Below are positions 30,091 through 40,463 of a stretch of DNA of 64,000 nt, piece after piece. This stretch comes from Paenibacillus sp. CC-CFT747 (GTDB lineage: Bacteria; Bacillota; Bacilli; Paenibacillales; NBRC-103111). The notes below the pieces were generated by a model that was not told the DNA's origin, searched no databases, and saw nothing but the letters and a program-made list of their open reading frames with translations. Both the position numbers and the translations under genes were made by a program. The stretch is from the NCBI GenBank assembly GCA_030323305.1, contig CP106741.1, positions 501,001-565,000 on the forward strand. The letters run 5' to 3'. Numbering within the stretch: position 1 is the first letter of the stretch; each line of letters begins with the position of its first letter.

Positions 30091-31134
30091 CTAATGGGCG
30101 AAGGTTACTTGCTTTCTCAGCTCGCTGATTTCGGACAGCTTCACCGGACGGTTCAGCTTCTGGGACAGCTTGGCGGCAAGCGCAATCCGTTCCGCCTGCA
30201 GGGCATCGGTGCCTTCCACTGCAAGCGGCGTCCCGTGGACGAGGGAGTCGATAAACCGCTTGGTCTCTTCGATATAAGCCTCGTTGTAGCGCTCCAGGAA
30301 GAAATGAAGAGGCTTGTCGCTTAGGATCCCTTCCGAGGTGCTAACGACCGCCGTATTGGGATGATCGTTCGCTACGCTTACGCTGCCGCCCGAGCCGAAA
30401 ACCTCCACCCGCTGGTCGTACCCGTACACCGCCTTGCGGCTATTGTCGATCATGCCGAGGACGTCGTTCTCGAAGCGGAGGAACGTCACGGCCGTGTCGA
30501 TATCGCCGAACTCGGCGAACGCCTGATCGATCATCACGCTTCCCTGGGCGTACACCTCGGATACCTCGCTCCCCGTCAGGAAGCGGGCCATGTCGAAGTC
30601 ATGAATCGCCATATCCATAAAAAGCCCTCCGGAAACCCGGATATAATCCCGGTGAGGGGGATTCGGGTCCCGGGACGTTATTTTCACGAGATGGGGCTCC
30701 CCGATCGTTCCCCCGGCAATGTGCTCCCGGACTCTTTTGAAATTGTGGTCAAACCGGCGGTTGAAGCCGATCTGCAGCTTGACCCCCGCTTTGCGGACGG
30801 CTTCAATCGCTTCCTCCGTCTGGTCGATGTCCATGCTGACCGGCTTCTCGCAGAAAACATGCTTGCCGGCCTCCGCGGCCTGTTTGATCAACGGAACATG
30901 CGTGTCCGTCGACGAGCAGATGAACAGCGCATCGATCTCCGGATCGTTGATCAGGTCCGCGCTGTCTGTCGTCAGGGTGCGGATGCCGCGTTCGTCCGCC
31001 CAGGCCTTCAGCTCGGGTCCGGCGAACAAATCGCTTACCGCCTTCACTTCGACCTCCGGCAGGCGGAGGAGGTTCTCCGTATGAATTTTGCCGATCCGTC
31101 CGGCGCCGATGATTCCAATTCTGATCTTCGTCAT
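30091..31134 (-). CDS. iolG: myo-Inositol 2-dehydrogenase
   Basis: 347 residues. NAD-dependent oxidation of myo-inositol to scyllo-inosose. N-terminal GIIGAGRIGKIHTENLL, the catalytic EKPVSMDIDQTEEAIEA, GFNRRFDHNF, and GGLFMDMAIHDFDMARFLTG containing the Asp-His pair. It overlaps the iolJ stop by 4 bases. Confidence 0.94.
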   Translation of the reverse strand: MTKIRIGIIGAGRIGKIHTENLLRLPEVEVKAVSDLFAGPELKAWADERGIRTLTTDSADLINDPEIDALFICSSTDTHVPLIKQAAEAGKHVFCEKPVSMDIDQTEEAIEAVRKAGVKLQIGFNRRFDHNFKRVREHIAGGTIGEPHLVKITSRDPNPPHRDYIRVSGGLFMDMAIHDFDMARFLTGSEVSEVYAQGSVMIDQAFAEFGDIDTAVTFLRFENDVLGMIDNSRKAVYGYDQRVEVFGSGGSVSVANDHPNTAVVSTSEGILSDKPLHFFLERYNEAYIEETKRFIDSLVHGTPLAVEGTDALQAERIALAAKLSQKLNRPVKLSEISELRKQVTFAH

Positions 31135-32009
31135 GATAGGCTTCCTCCTGCTTTTCCCGAGCTTTGAAACAGACGAATTTTGGCCTGCACCGCCGACTGG
31201 ATGGCCTGACGGGCCGGAATAAGGTAAGACCGCGGATCATAAGCCTCCGGGTGCTCCGCCAGATAGGCGCGGATAACGGCCGTGCAGGCGGCCTGGTTGT
31301 CGGTGTTCACGTTGATTTTGGCCGTTCCGAGCGAGATGGCCAGACGGATCTCCTCTTCCGGAAGGCCGCTTCCCCCGTGAAGCACGAGAGGCAGGCCGGT
31401 CAGGCGCCGGATTTCGCCCATCCGCTCGAAGCCGAGCTTCGGCTGGCCCCGGTACGGGCCGTGCACGGAGCCGAGGGCGGGGGCGAGACAGTCGATGCCC
31501 GTTTCGCGGACCATCCGGACGCACTCTTCCGTGACGGCGTACATCGCCTCCGCCTCGTCCACGACGAGGTCGTCTTCCCGGCCGGTAATCCGCCCGAGCT
31601 CCGCCTCTACCGAGGCTCCCAGGGCGTGTGCGGCTTCCGTCACGCGGGCCGTGATGTCGATATTGCGGTCCAGCTCATGATGCGACGCATCGATCATGAC
31701 GGAAGTGAAGCCCGCGTGGAGCGCCCGGAGGCACACCTCGTAGGAGGAGCCGTGATCCAGGTGAAGGGCGACCGGAACGGTTGTGCCGTAATGCTCCATG
31801 AGCGACCGGACCATGCCCGCGATGCAGGGCAGGCCTCCCATGTAAGGGATATACGCTTCGCTGACTCCAAGGATCACGGGGGTCTTCTCTTCCTCCGCCG
31901 CCAGCAGAATGGCCTGGGTGAACTCCAGGTTGTTTAAATTGAACTGCCCGACGGCATAGCCTCCTTCCAAGGCCTGCCGGAGCATGGATGTCATGGAAAC
32001 CAGCTTCAT
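31131..32009 (-). CDS. iolJ: Class II aldolase, probable 6-phospho-5-dehydro-2-deoxygluconate aldolase
   Basis: 292 residues from ATG 32009, preceded by AAAGGAAG. Class II aldolase signatures: zinc ligands in LHLDHGSSYEVCLRAL, DASHHELDRNIDIT and LHGGSGLPEEEIRLAIS; FNLNNLEFTQAILLAAEEEK at the N-terminus. It would split the phosphorylated inositol intermediate into dihydroxyacetone phosphate and malonate semialdehyde. The assignment as IolJ rather than glycolytic Fba rests on the operon context. Confidence 0.88.
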   Translation of the reverse strand: MKLVSMTSMLRQALEGGYAVGQFNLNNLEFTQAILLAAEEEKTPVILGVSEAYIPYMGGLPCIAGMVRSLMEHYGTTVPVALHLDHGSSYEVCLRALHAGFTSVMIDASHHELDRNIDITARVTEAAHALGASVEAELGRITGREDDLVVDEAEAMYAVTEECVRMVRETGIDCLAPALGSVHGPYRGQPKLGFERMGEIRRLTGLPLVLHGGSGLPEEEIRLAISLGTAKINVNTDNQAACTAVIRAYLAEHPEAYDPRSYLIPARQAIQSAVQAKIRLFQSSGKAGGSLS

Positions 32010-32053
32010 CGTCAACTTCCTTTCCCATGGCCTAACGACGGCCATCCGTTAGC

Positions 32054-33498
32054 TTACCAGCGGGTGGTGACCATTTTCTTGCGGGTATAGAACTCGACTC
32101 CGTCCATGCCGTTGGCATGAAGATCGCCGTAGAACGACTTCTTCCAGCCCGAGAAGGGGAAGAACGCCATCGGAGCCGGGACTCCCAGGTTGACGCCCAG
32201 CATTCCCGCGTCGATCGTTTCGCGGAACTGGCGCATGTTCGCCCCGCTGCGGGTAAAGAGGCACGCCCCGTTCGCAAAGTCGGACTGATTGGCGTAAGCA
32301 ATGGCCTCTTCAAGCTTTCCGCCCTCATGATCGAAAGCACCGGAGCGAAGATTTCGTCCTCCCACAGCTTCATGCCGGTTTGAACCCCGTCAAACAGCGT
32401 GGGCCCGACAAAATAGCCTTGGCCGGACACCGCCTCGTCGCTGCGTCCGTCCCGGACCAGCTGCGCCCCTTCCTTCTCTCCATTCTCGATGTAGGAAAGC
32501 GTCCGCTCCTTGTGAGGACCGCGGATAACGGGGCCGAGGAAGGTCCCCTCCTCCATGCCGTTACCGATCGTAAGCTTATCCGACGCTTCCTTCAGCCGGC
32601 TGACGAGCTCCTCGCCGATCTCTCCGACGGCCACCACCACGGAGCAGGCCATGCAGCGTTCCCCGGCCGAGCCGAAGGCGGCGTTGATGATCTCCTTCAC
32701 GGCCAGGTCGAGGTCGGCATCCGGCATGACGATCGAATGGTTCTTCGCTCCCGCGAGAGCCTGAACCCTTTTGCCGTTCGCTGAGGCCGTCTTGTACACA
32801 TACTCCGCCACCGGCTGGGAGCCGACGAAGGAGACGGCCCGGATGCCCGGGTGCTCCAGAATCCCGTTCACCACATCGCGGGCCCCATGGACGATATTGA
32901 ACACTCCTTCCGGAAGACCGGCTTCCTGGAAGAGCTCGGCGAGCCGGTTCGCAAGCAGCGGGGTGCGCTCGGACGGCTTCAGCACGAATGTGTTCCCGCA
33001 GGCGATCGCAAGCGGAAACATCCAGCACGGCACCATCATCGGGAAGTTGAACGGCGTAATGCCGCCGACGACTCCCACGGGGTAGCGGTACATGCCCGAT
33101 TCGAGGTTCGTCGCAATGTCCGGCAGCTGCTTGCCCATCATGAGATTGGGGGCTCCGGCGGCGAACTCCACGCATTCGATGCCGCGCTGCACTTCGCCGT
33201 ACGCTTCGCCGTAGCTCTTGCCGTTCTCCAGCGTCACGAGCCGGGCCAGCTCTTCCCAGTGCTCAACGAGCAGCTGCTGGTACTTGAACAGTACCCGCGC
33301 CCTCTTCGGAACCGGCGTACGGCTCCAGCCCGCGAAAGCCTTCTCCGCCGCCTGCACCGCGCGGTCCACGTCCTCCTTAGTAGATAGGGGGACCTGGGCC
33401 AGAATCTCCTCCGTCGCCGGGTTATAGACGGCCTCCGTCTCCTGTGCTGCGGATTCGACCCATTCGCCGCCGATCCAATTCTTCAACTGTTCTGCCAT
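32054..33498 (-). CDS. iolA: Methylmalonate-/malonate-semialdehyde dehydrogenase, CoA-acylating (one frame break)
   Basis: About 482 residues. Converts malonate semialdehyde to acetyl-Co[11 protein letters not shown] start, [20 protein letters not shown], catalytic Cys in [14 protein letters not shown], and [20 protein letters not shown] at the C-terminus, all typical of MmsA/IolA. A base is missing near 32317-32323, where MRAG should continue [20 protein letters not shown]. Lies between iolC and iolJ. Confidence 0.92.
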
Positions 33499-33523
33499 CG
33501 TGATGTACCCCTTTCCTCATTCC

Positions 33524-34533
33524 TTAATTGGCGGTAATTTCCCCACGTTCGCAGCGGGCGATATAGTCGTCCACCTGGGCGGACGTCGGCATGGCGTCCG
33601 AGCAGCTGTGGCTCGAGATGACGATGCAGGCCGCGGCACTTCCGTACTCCATGCTCTTCTCCAGCGTCCATCCCTGCATCAGGCCGTACAGGAAGCCGGC
33701 CGCATAGGAATCCCCGGCTCCGAAAGTTTTGACCACCTTGGCGGGGAACGTCTGGGCGCGGTGCTCCTGCCCGTCCTTCGTGTAGGCGATGGAGCCGTCC
33801 TTGCCGTGCTTGATGATCACGATCTGCGCCGAGTGGCGGAACCATTTGGACGCCGTCACCTGATCGCTCCGCTCCGGGTTCTGCTCGAAGCGTTCCATCA
33901 TGTCAAACTCCTCGCGCGTGCCGAGGATAATGTCGCATTTCTCCGCCGCCAGGTTGTAGTACACGGCGGTTTCTTCCGCCGAGGTCCAAGTATAAGGCCG
34001 GAAGTCCAGATCGAAGGCGATGACGCAGCCATGCTTTTTGGCATAATCGAGGGCAAGGAACACCGCTTCCCGGGAAGGGCTTGCGGCAAGCGCTGTGCCG
34101 GAGATGAGAAGCATTTTCGAACGGGCGATGACGTCCTCGCGGACTTCTCCCGGCGTTAGCTTGAGGTCCGCCGCGTTATCCCGGTACATGAGGATGCTGC
34201 AGTCCGTCGGGCTTTTGATCTCGGTAAAAGCCAGCCCGGTCACGGCACCCGTCCTGTCCGTCACGACATTCCCCGTCTCAATCCCGTTGCGGGTTAAATA
34301 GTCTTCAATGAACCGGCCCATCTGGTCGTCGGCGATTTTGCCGATAAAGGCCGTCTTGAGCCCGAGCCTCGACAGCCCGATGGTGATATTGGCGGGGGAG
34401 CCCCCACGTACTTGGTAAACGTGCTCGTCTGTTCCATGGGACGGTTGATTTCATTCGCGTTCAGATCGATGCACAATCGGCCGATGGCCGTAAAATCCAG
34501 CTCTTTGGAAGAAGGAAAAGCTACATAAGTCAT
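33524..34533 (-). CDS. iolC: 5-dehydro-2-deoxygluconokinase (one frame break)
   Basis: About 336 residues, PfkB-family kinase that phosphorylates 2-deoxy-5-keto-gluconate. DFTAIGRLCIDLNANEINRP at the N-terminus; KYVGGSPANITIGLSRLG requires one extra base at CCCCC 34401-34405; the C-terminal catalytic VKTFGAGDSYAAGFLYGLMQ is intact. Sits between iolE and iolA. Confidence 0.93.
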
Positions 34534-34536
34534 CGG

Positions 34537-35453
34537 TTAGTCACCCGCCTTTGCCGGAGTTAGGGATTCCAAATACTTGATCGCTTTCTGCGCCAGCTCA
34601 TAGGCCGGATGCTCCGCCGGGTCCTGTTCTCCTTCGAGCATCGCCCAGCCGCTGTAGCCGCGTTCGAGCAGTTCCGCCACGACTGGCCGGAAGTCGAGAT
34701 CGCCGTCACCCGGCACGGTGAAAACTCCCCGGCGGATGCACGTGATGAAATCGGCGTTTTCGGCCCTCGCCTGCTCCAGAACGGAGCGGCGGATATCCTT
34801 CAAATGGATGTACGCGATCCGGTCGTAATGCTTGCGCAGCACGTCCAGCGGATCCGCTCCTCCGTAATAGGCATGGCCCGTGTCGAACAGAAGATAGACC
34901 AATTGGGGATCGGTGATTTCCATCAGGCGGTCGATCTCTTCGGGACGCTCGACCGCCGTGCCTCCATGATGGTGGTATGTGAGCTTCAGCCCGTGCTCCC
35001 GGGCGATCGCTCCCGCGGCATTCAAGCCTTCGGCGAGACTCGCCCAGCCCTCCTCGTCGAGACGAAGGACCTCCTTCTCATTGGGCGTGCGCCGGGGATC
35101 AAAATGCAGCGACCCGCCGACCTCGCACGTGCTGATCACTTCGCTGCCCATCTCCTTCAGGAACAGCACATGCTTCCGGTATGCTTCCAGTTCCTCCTCC
35201 CGGTAAGAGGGGTCCGAGAACAGCACGGACTTCCACTGGGAAACGAGCTGCAGGTTCCGGCGGGCGAGCTCCTGTTTGAGGATGGCCGGATCCGCCGGAT
35301 ACTTGCGGCCCATCTCGGTTCCGCGCAGCCCGAGCGCCTGCATCTCGTCGACGATCTGCTCAAAGGGGTGCTTTCCCCGTGCTCCTTAACGTCCTCGCCG
35401 ACCCAGTTGATCGGATGCGCCCCCAGCCGGAAAGGCCAATTCGGCATTGCCAT
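34537..35453 (-). CDS. iolE: myo-Inosose-2 dehydratase (one frame break)
   Basis: About 305 residues, TIM-barrel lyase. PFRLGAHPINWVGEDVKEHG at the N-terminus, then one base missing at GGGG 35365-35368 before FEQIVDEMQALGLRGTEMGR. Also LKLTYHHHGGTAVERPEEID, VYLLFDTGHAYYGGADPLDV and DGDLDFRPVVAELLERGYSG. Dehydrates 2-keto-myo-inositol. Start with GAGAGGAAG upstream. Confidence 0.92.
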
Positions 35454-35473
35454 AAATGGAATCTTCCTCTCAT

Positions 35474-37347
35474 TCAGAATGGTTTAGCGGCTTGAATCCG
35501 TTTCTTCATTTCCTGGTGGGCTTCGACGACCTTCCCGCTTTCCGACACCTCCGGCACGCCCACATTCCACCACGACTCATAGCCGTCCGTGTTGGTTCCC
35601 GGAACGACCGGAATCTCGATCAGCGTCGTCCGGTTCTCCTTCTTGGCATCGGCGATGGCCTGGCGCAGCTCCTCGGCGGTACTGGCCTTGTAGGATGCGG
35701 CCCCCAGGCTTCGGGCATGCGCCGCGAAATCGATCGGCAGGTACCCGCCCGTCAGGCGGCCCGTTTCCTTCTCACGGTAGCGGAATTCGTTGCCGAAGCC
35801 GTCGCTTCCGTGCCCGCGCTGCAGGTTGTGGATGCATTGAAAGCCGTGGTTGTCGAACAGCAGCACGGTGATTTTGCGGCCTTCCTGCAGGCTCGTGATC
35901 AGCTCGGAATGCAGCATCAGGTAGCTGCCGTCTCCGACGAGGGCATAGACTTCCCGATCCGGATCGGCGAGTGCGGCGCCGAAGGCTCCGCTTACCTCAT
36001 AGCCCATACAGGAGAAGCCGTATTCCATGTGGTAGGTGCGCGGTTCTTCCGGCCTCCAGAGCCGGTGCAGGTCCCCCGGAAGGCTTCCCGCCGCGCATAC
36101 GATGACGGAGCCGGCCCCGATGGATTCCTGGATGACGCCGAGGGCGCGGGACTGCGCGAGTCCTTCTTCATGCTCCAGCGCATACAGCCGGTCCACTTCC
36201 GCTTCCCATTCCCGCTTCAAGGCCGCGATTTCCCCTTCGGCATACCCGGAACGGTAAGGGGAACCGCCTTCCCCGGTTAACGCGCCGTGCAAGGCGGCCA
36301 AGCCTTCGACGGCATCGGCCTGAATGGCGGCCCCTCCCCACTTGGCGGAGTCGAAGGCGCTTACATTGAGGTTCAGGAACTGAACCTCCGGATGCCCGAA
36401 CGCCGATTTCGACGCGGTCGTAAAATCGGAGTAGCGCGTCCCGACGCCGATGATGAGGTCGGCCTCCCGGGCGAGCCGGTTCGCGGCGCTCGTGCCGGTT
36501 ACCCCAATCCCTCCTGTATTCAGGGGATGGTTCCACGGCAGGGAGCTTTTGCCCGCCTGGGTTTCCGCTAGCGGGATGTGGAACTCCTCGGCAAATTCCT
36601 TCAGCTGGTCCATCGCTCCGGAGTAGAGAACCCCGCCTCCCGCGATCAGGAGCGGTCTCTTCTTCCCGCGAAGCAGGTCCGCTGCGCGCTTTACCGCTTC
36701 CTTAGAAGCCGGCTGCCGGTCCACATAATGAACCCGCCGGGTGAAGAACTCCTCCGGGTAGTCGTAAGCTTCCGCCTGCACATCCTGCGGAAGCGCAAGG
36801 GTAACGGCTCCGGTCTCCGCCGGGTTCGTCAGAACCCTCATCGCCTGCAGGGCGGCGGACATAAGCTGCTCCGGGCGGACGATCCGGTCCCAATACCGGC
36901 TGACGGCCTTGAACGGGTCGTTCGCAGAGACCGTATAGTCCCCCGGCACCTCAAGCTGCTGCAAAACCGGATCCGGCTGCCGGGAAGCGAAGTTATCGCC
37001 CGGAAGCAGGAGCACGGGAATGCGGTTGACGGTGGCGGTGGCCGCCGCGGTCACCATGTTAAGCGCGCCGGGGCCGATGGAGGTGGTGCAGGCCATGATC
37101 CGGCGGCGGGCGCTCTGCTTGGCGAAGGCCGCCGCCGCGTGCACCATTCCCTGCTCATTTTTCCCTGGATGTACACGAGGCTCCCCGGGCTGCGCTCCAG
37201 CGCCTCTCCTATCCCGGTCACATTCCCGTGGCCAAAAATGCCCATCACTCCATGCACGAACTTCGTTTCCCTGCCATCGACCGACAGGTACTGCTGATCC
37301 AGAAACTTCAGCAGAGCCTGAGCCATCGTCAGCCTAATGGTTCCCAT
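35474..37347 (-). CDS. iolD: 3D-(3,5/4)-trihydroxycyclohexane-1,2-dione hydrolase (one frame break)
   Basis: About 624 residues, TPP-dependent ring-opening enzyme. [20 protein letters not shown] start after [27 protein letters not shown]; one base missing at TTTTT 37158-37162 ([18 protein letters not shown]). The TPP motif [20 protein letters not shown] runs to [15 protein letters not shown]. First gene of the inositol operon, directly downstream of the palindromic operator. Confidence 0.94.
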
Positions 37348-37366
37348 GAGCGTCCTCCTTCAAATG

Positions 37367-37382
37367 GATTAAGCGCTTAATC
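37367..37382. promoter_or_regulatory. Palindromic operator O1 of the iol operon
   Basis: Perfect 16-base palindrome GATTAAGCGCTTAATC, 19 bases upstream of the iolD start codon. The AAGCGCTT core is typical for LacI-family regulators. Confidence 0.75.
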
Positions 37383-37458
37383 TTGTCCGTAAAAAAAGCG
37401 TTTGTCTTTTTACTAATTTATTTAGGACTTTGCTGCCCCTGCCGTTTACCGGCCTGCT

Positions 37459-37488
37459 TATATATAAAGTTAGGCTTGCCGGAGGCAA
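37459..37488 (-). promoter_or_regulatory. Candidate sigma-A promoter of the iol operon
   Basis: Minus-strand TTGCCT and TATATA with 16-18 bases between, lying between the two operators. The rest of the 280-base iolD upstream region is AT-rich and noncoding. Confidence 0.5.
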
Positions 37489-37544
37489 CTTTTTCTGTTT
37501 CTACACTGGCCGAATAAAGAAATGGCCTTGGGTTTTAAGATGAG

Positions 37545-37558
37545 GTTAAGCGCTTATT
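37545..37558. promoter_or_regulatory. Palindromic operator O2 upstream of iol
   Basis: GTTAAGCGCTTATT with a perfect 10-base TAAGCGCTTA core, about 178 bases upstream of O1. Paired sites flanking a promoter suggest looping repression. Confidence 0.65.
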
Positions 37559-37627
37559 CTCACGATATCATGAAACCCCTTTCCTTCGCAATCTTTTTTT
37601 AGGCAAGGATCATAGCCATCCAGCCTT

Positions 37628-37978
37628 CTATTCCGCCTTCCTAAAAAACCTCTGCAGTTCCGCGTAGCTGGACGTCTTAAGGAGCAGCTTTTCCGAATCG
37701 AAAACCAAGGCTGCAGGGAATTGTTTAAGCCCGAATGCCTCCTTTGCCTCCGGCATGTCGTACATCCCGCTAATATTCTCTATTTTCGATTGGTAGGGGG
37801 TCAGATCGAGCAGTGCTTTGTTAAAAGAAAGCTTCATTTGTGCGCTGTCGGCGTAAACCAAATAGACCTGGTATAGTCCTTCATCCCTCGAAACCCATTT
37901 CGAACTAAATTTCTCTTCAGCAGTGGTGCAGCCCGTCAACAAAAAGCTAAATAACATAACAATCGGAAATGCTCTCAT
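37628..37978 (-). CDS. Small lipoprotein of unknown function
   Basis: 116 residues from ATG 37978 (AAGGAGGCTCGGG upstream). The lipobox FSFLLTGC predicts a lipid-anchored surface protein. The mature part (SKWVSRDEGLYQVYLVYADS, then EAFGLKQFPAALVFDSEKLL) has a thioredoxin-fold-like feel, but no CxxC. It follows the 116-residue membrane protein on the same strand. Confidence 0.7.
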   Translation of the reverse strand: MRAFPIVMLFSFLLTGCTTAEEKFSSKWVSRDEGLYQVYLVYADSAQMKLSFNKALLDLTPYQSKIENISGMYDMPEAKEAFGLKQFPAALVFDSEKLLLKTSSYAELQRFFRKAE

Positions 37979-38004
37979 CCCGAGCCTCCTTCGTCGGTCT
38001 ATTC

Positions 38005-38355
38005 CTACAAATCCTCGAACCCTAAGAGGGCAGCCGTCAGAGCCCCGACAGCCAGGATATGAACAATAGTGAAAATAAGGTGAGCAGAGAATTTCCATTC
38101 CGTGACCGATCCATTGAACTTCCTTACGACCTTCTGGATCAGGCAACCAACTAAATTCATGACCAGTAAAGACTGTGCCGCCCATTGGGACAGCGTCAAA
38201 AAGGCAGGCGTGTTGTTGACATTGGGGAGTAAGAACCCATTTAACGGCTCAAAGCTCCAGAATAAAAGGATCATCACCCACGCTGCAAAATGAATCGGAA
38301 TGGCGATCACCAAATTTTCTCGCATGTAGTCCGGCTTCCCGTCCTTCTTCAACAA
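38005..38355 (-). CDS. Four-TM membrane protein, unknown function
   Basis: 116 residues with about four hydrophobic segments (AIPIHFAAWVMILLFWSF, SLLVMNLVGCLIQKVV, LIFTIVHILAVGALTAALLG). TTG start with GGGAGG upstream is likely; ATG 38325 is an alternative. Forms a two-gene minus-strand unit with the downstream lipoprotein gene (26 bases apart). Confidence 0.6.
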   Translation of the reverse strand: MLKKDGKPDYMRENLVIAIPIHFAAWVMILLFWSFEPLNGFLLPNVNNTPAFLTLSQWAAQSLLVMNLVGCLIQKVVRKFNGSVTEWKFSAHLIFTIVHILAVGALTAALLGFEDL

Positions 38356-38569
38356 CGTACCTCCCTTGTTCTGTGACCATGCTAGGGGTTCCTATATCCC
38401 CATTATCCATATTATAACATTTCTTCCTCCGCTTGAGAGCGAATCCTTATCCTACCTAACACAGAATGAACCCCAGAGGGGAACCGGTTCCCGGTTACTC
38501 TGGTTTTTTGGATAAAGCCGAATAACAAGGGTAATAAGTAAGGAGACCGAAGGGAAAGGAGAAGTGGAC

Positions 38570-40247
38570 ATGACCGAGGAACAAGATAGATCCCCCGTCA
38601 CACTGGGAGTTTTTCTGCTGGATTGCCTTAAAAAGGAGGGTATCCGCGAGATTTTCGGCATCCCGGGAGACTATAATTTTACTCTGCTCGATGCTCTGGA
38701 GCGGTACGAAGGCATCGATTTCATTAACGGCCGCAACGAGCTTAACGCCGGATACGCAGCCGACGGCTACGCCAGGATAAAAGGAATGGCGGCCCTCATT
38801 ACGACTTTCGGCGTCGGGGAGCTTAGCGCGTGCAATGCCATCGCCGGTTCTTACAGTGAGAGCGTACCGGTCATTCACATCGTCGGTTCGCCCAAATCCA
38901 TGCTCCAGCAGGAGCATAAGCTGCTTCATCATACTCTGCATGACGGCAACTACGACGCTTTCCGCCAAGTGTATGAGCCGATCACCGCCTACACCGCGGT
39001 GGTCACCCCGCAGAACGCCGCCATCGAAATTCCGGCCGCTATCCGAATCGCTAAGGAATACCAAAAACCGGTTTATCTCGTCGTCGCGATCGATCAGGTG
39101 ACGCAACCCATTGTGCCGCGTTCTTTTCAAGCTGAGCCAAAGCAAACGAACGCCAGCTCGCTGGAAGCGGCTACGGCTCATGCCCGCCGGCTGCTGGATA
39201 ACGCCAAGAGCGCGGTGATTCTTGCGGATCATCCGGTGCAGAGGTACGGGCTCGGCCCCCAGGTTCAGAAGCTGTCGGAAATCATGAAAATTCCGGCCGC
39301 CTCCATGATGCTCGGCAAGAGCTCTTTGGATGAAAGCCATGCTAACTACATCGGAATGTATGGCGGGGCGTTTGGCAGCCAGGAGGTTAGCGCCGTGGTG
39401 GAAGAGGCGGATTGTGTCCTAGCCGTCGGGGTCGTCTGGTCGGACAGCAACACCGCTAACTTTACCGCCAAGCTGGAATCCTCCCGCATGATCCGGATCC
39501 AGCCGGATCATGTGCAAATAGGGGAAGCCGCCTACCGGAACATTAAAGCGGAAGACATGCTGTCCGCCCTTCAGGCTATCGGGTTTCAACCGAAAGCGGG
39601 CATTCCGCAGGTTTCTTTTCCGTATGACACGGTCACCGGCGGAGCCGATGAGCCGCTCACCTCGGCCTCCTATTATCCGCGGTTCCAGCGGATGCTGAAG
39701 GAAGACGACATCGTGGTGGTCGACACGGGCACGTTGACCTACGGCCTGTCCCAGGTCCGGCTTCCCCAGGAGTCGATTACATCGCGCAGGCCGGCTGGGA
39801 AAGCATCGGCTACGCCACTCCGGCTGCCTTCGGGGCCAGTGTAGCGGGCGGCCAACGCCGCGTTCTGTTGTTTACCGGGGAAGGGCGCTGCAGCTGACGG
39901 TTCAGGAAATAAGCTCCCTGTTGGCTGGCGGGTACCACCCCATCATTTTTGTTTTAAACAACAGCGGGTATACGATCGAGAAATACTTGAATGTCAAAAC
40001 CCGGAATCAGAAGTACAACGAGATTCCCCAGTGGTCGTATACGAAGCTGGTCGAAGCCTTTGGCGGTGACGCCTACACCGTCCAAGTAAAGACCAACGGC
40101 GAGTTGGATGACGCCATGGAAGAGGCAGCCCGGCGGAACGCGGAAAGCATGAGCATTATCGAGCTAATCGCCGACCCGATGGACGCGCCGGCCTATCTCC
40201 ACAAAATGAGGGAGTATTTGAAGACGCAGGAGAACCAGCAAAGCTAG
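38570..40247 (+). CDS. 2-Keto acid (indolepyruvate/branched-chain type) decarboxylase (two frame breaks)
   Basis: About 559 residues, TPP-dependent non-oxidative decarboxylase. GIPGDYNFTLLDALERYEGI, catalytic Glu in GRNELNAGYAADGYARIKG, HHTLHDGNYDAFRQVYEPIT, and C-terminal GEGALQLTVQEISSLLAGGY to FVLNNSGYTIEKYLN. Start ATG 38570 lies 8 bases after GGAG. Bases are missing near 39771-39774 and at GGG 39883-39885. The family converts phenylpyruvate, indolepyruvate or branched 2-keto acids to aldehydes; the exact substrate cannot be told. The TAG stop is the beginning of repeat copy D. Confidence 0.87.
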
Positions 40248-40340
40248 TGCCTTATCCGGTAACTTTGTTGGCGAGAAAACCACTTAATGCACACGAAAAC
40301 CAGTTGAAAAGCAGAACTTCATTTGCGGATAAGGCACTAG
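40244..40340. repeat. Stop-codon-anchored inverted repeat, copy D (reference long form)
   Basis: 97 bases: CTAGTGCCTTATCCGGTAAC at the left and TTTGCGGATAAGGCACTAG at the right, a nearly perfect 15-base terminal inverted repeat. The TAG at 40245-40247 is the stop of the keto acid decarboxylase gene. Confidence 0.9.
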
Positions 40341-40357
40341 CAGCGGAAGAGCAAAAC

Positions 40358-40387
40358 AGGCAGCCGGGGCGGCTGCCTGTTTATTTG
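40358..40387 (+). terminator. Terminator of the keto acid decarboxylase gene
   Basis: AGGCAGCC / GGCTGCCT stem with GGGGC loop followed by GTTTATTTG; the T tract is moderate. Confidence 0.7.
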
Positions 40388-40463
40388 CGTACGCGCTCGT
40401 TTACAGGCTGTCTGTTCTTTCGATTGGTCATAGCAGCGAAGGATGGGGTCTCCAGCCGATTGC

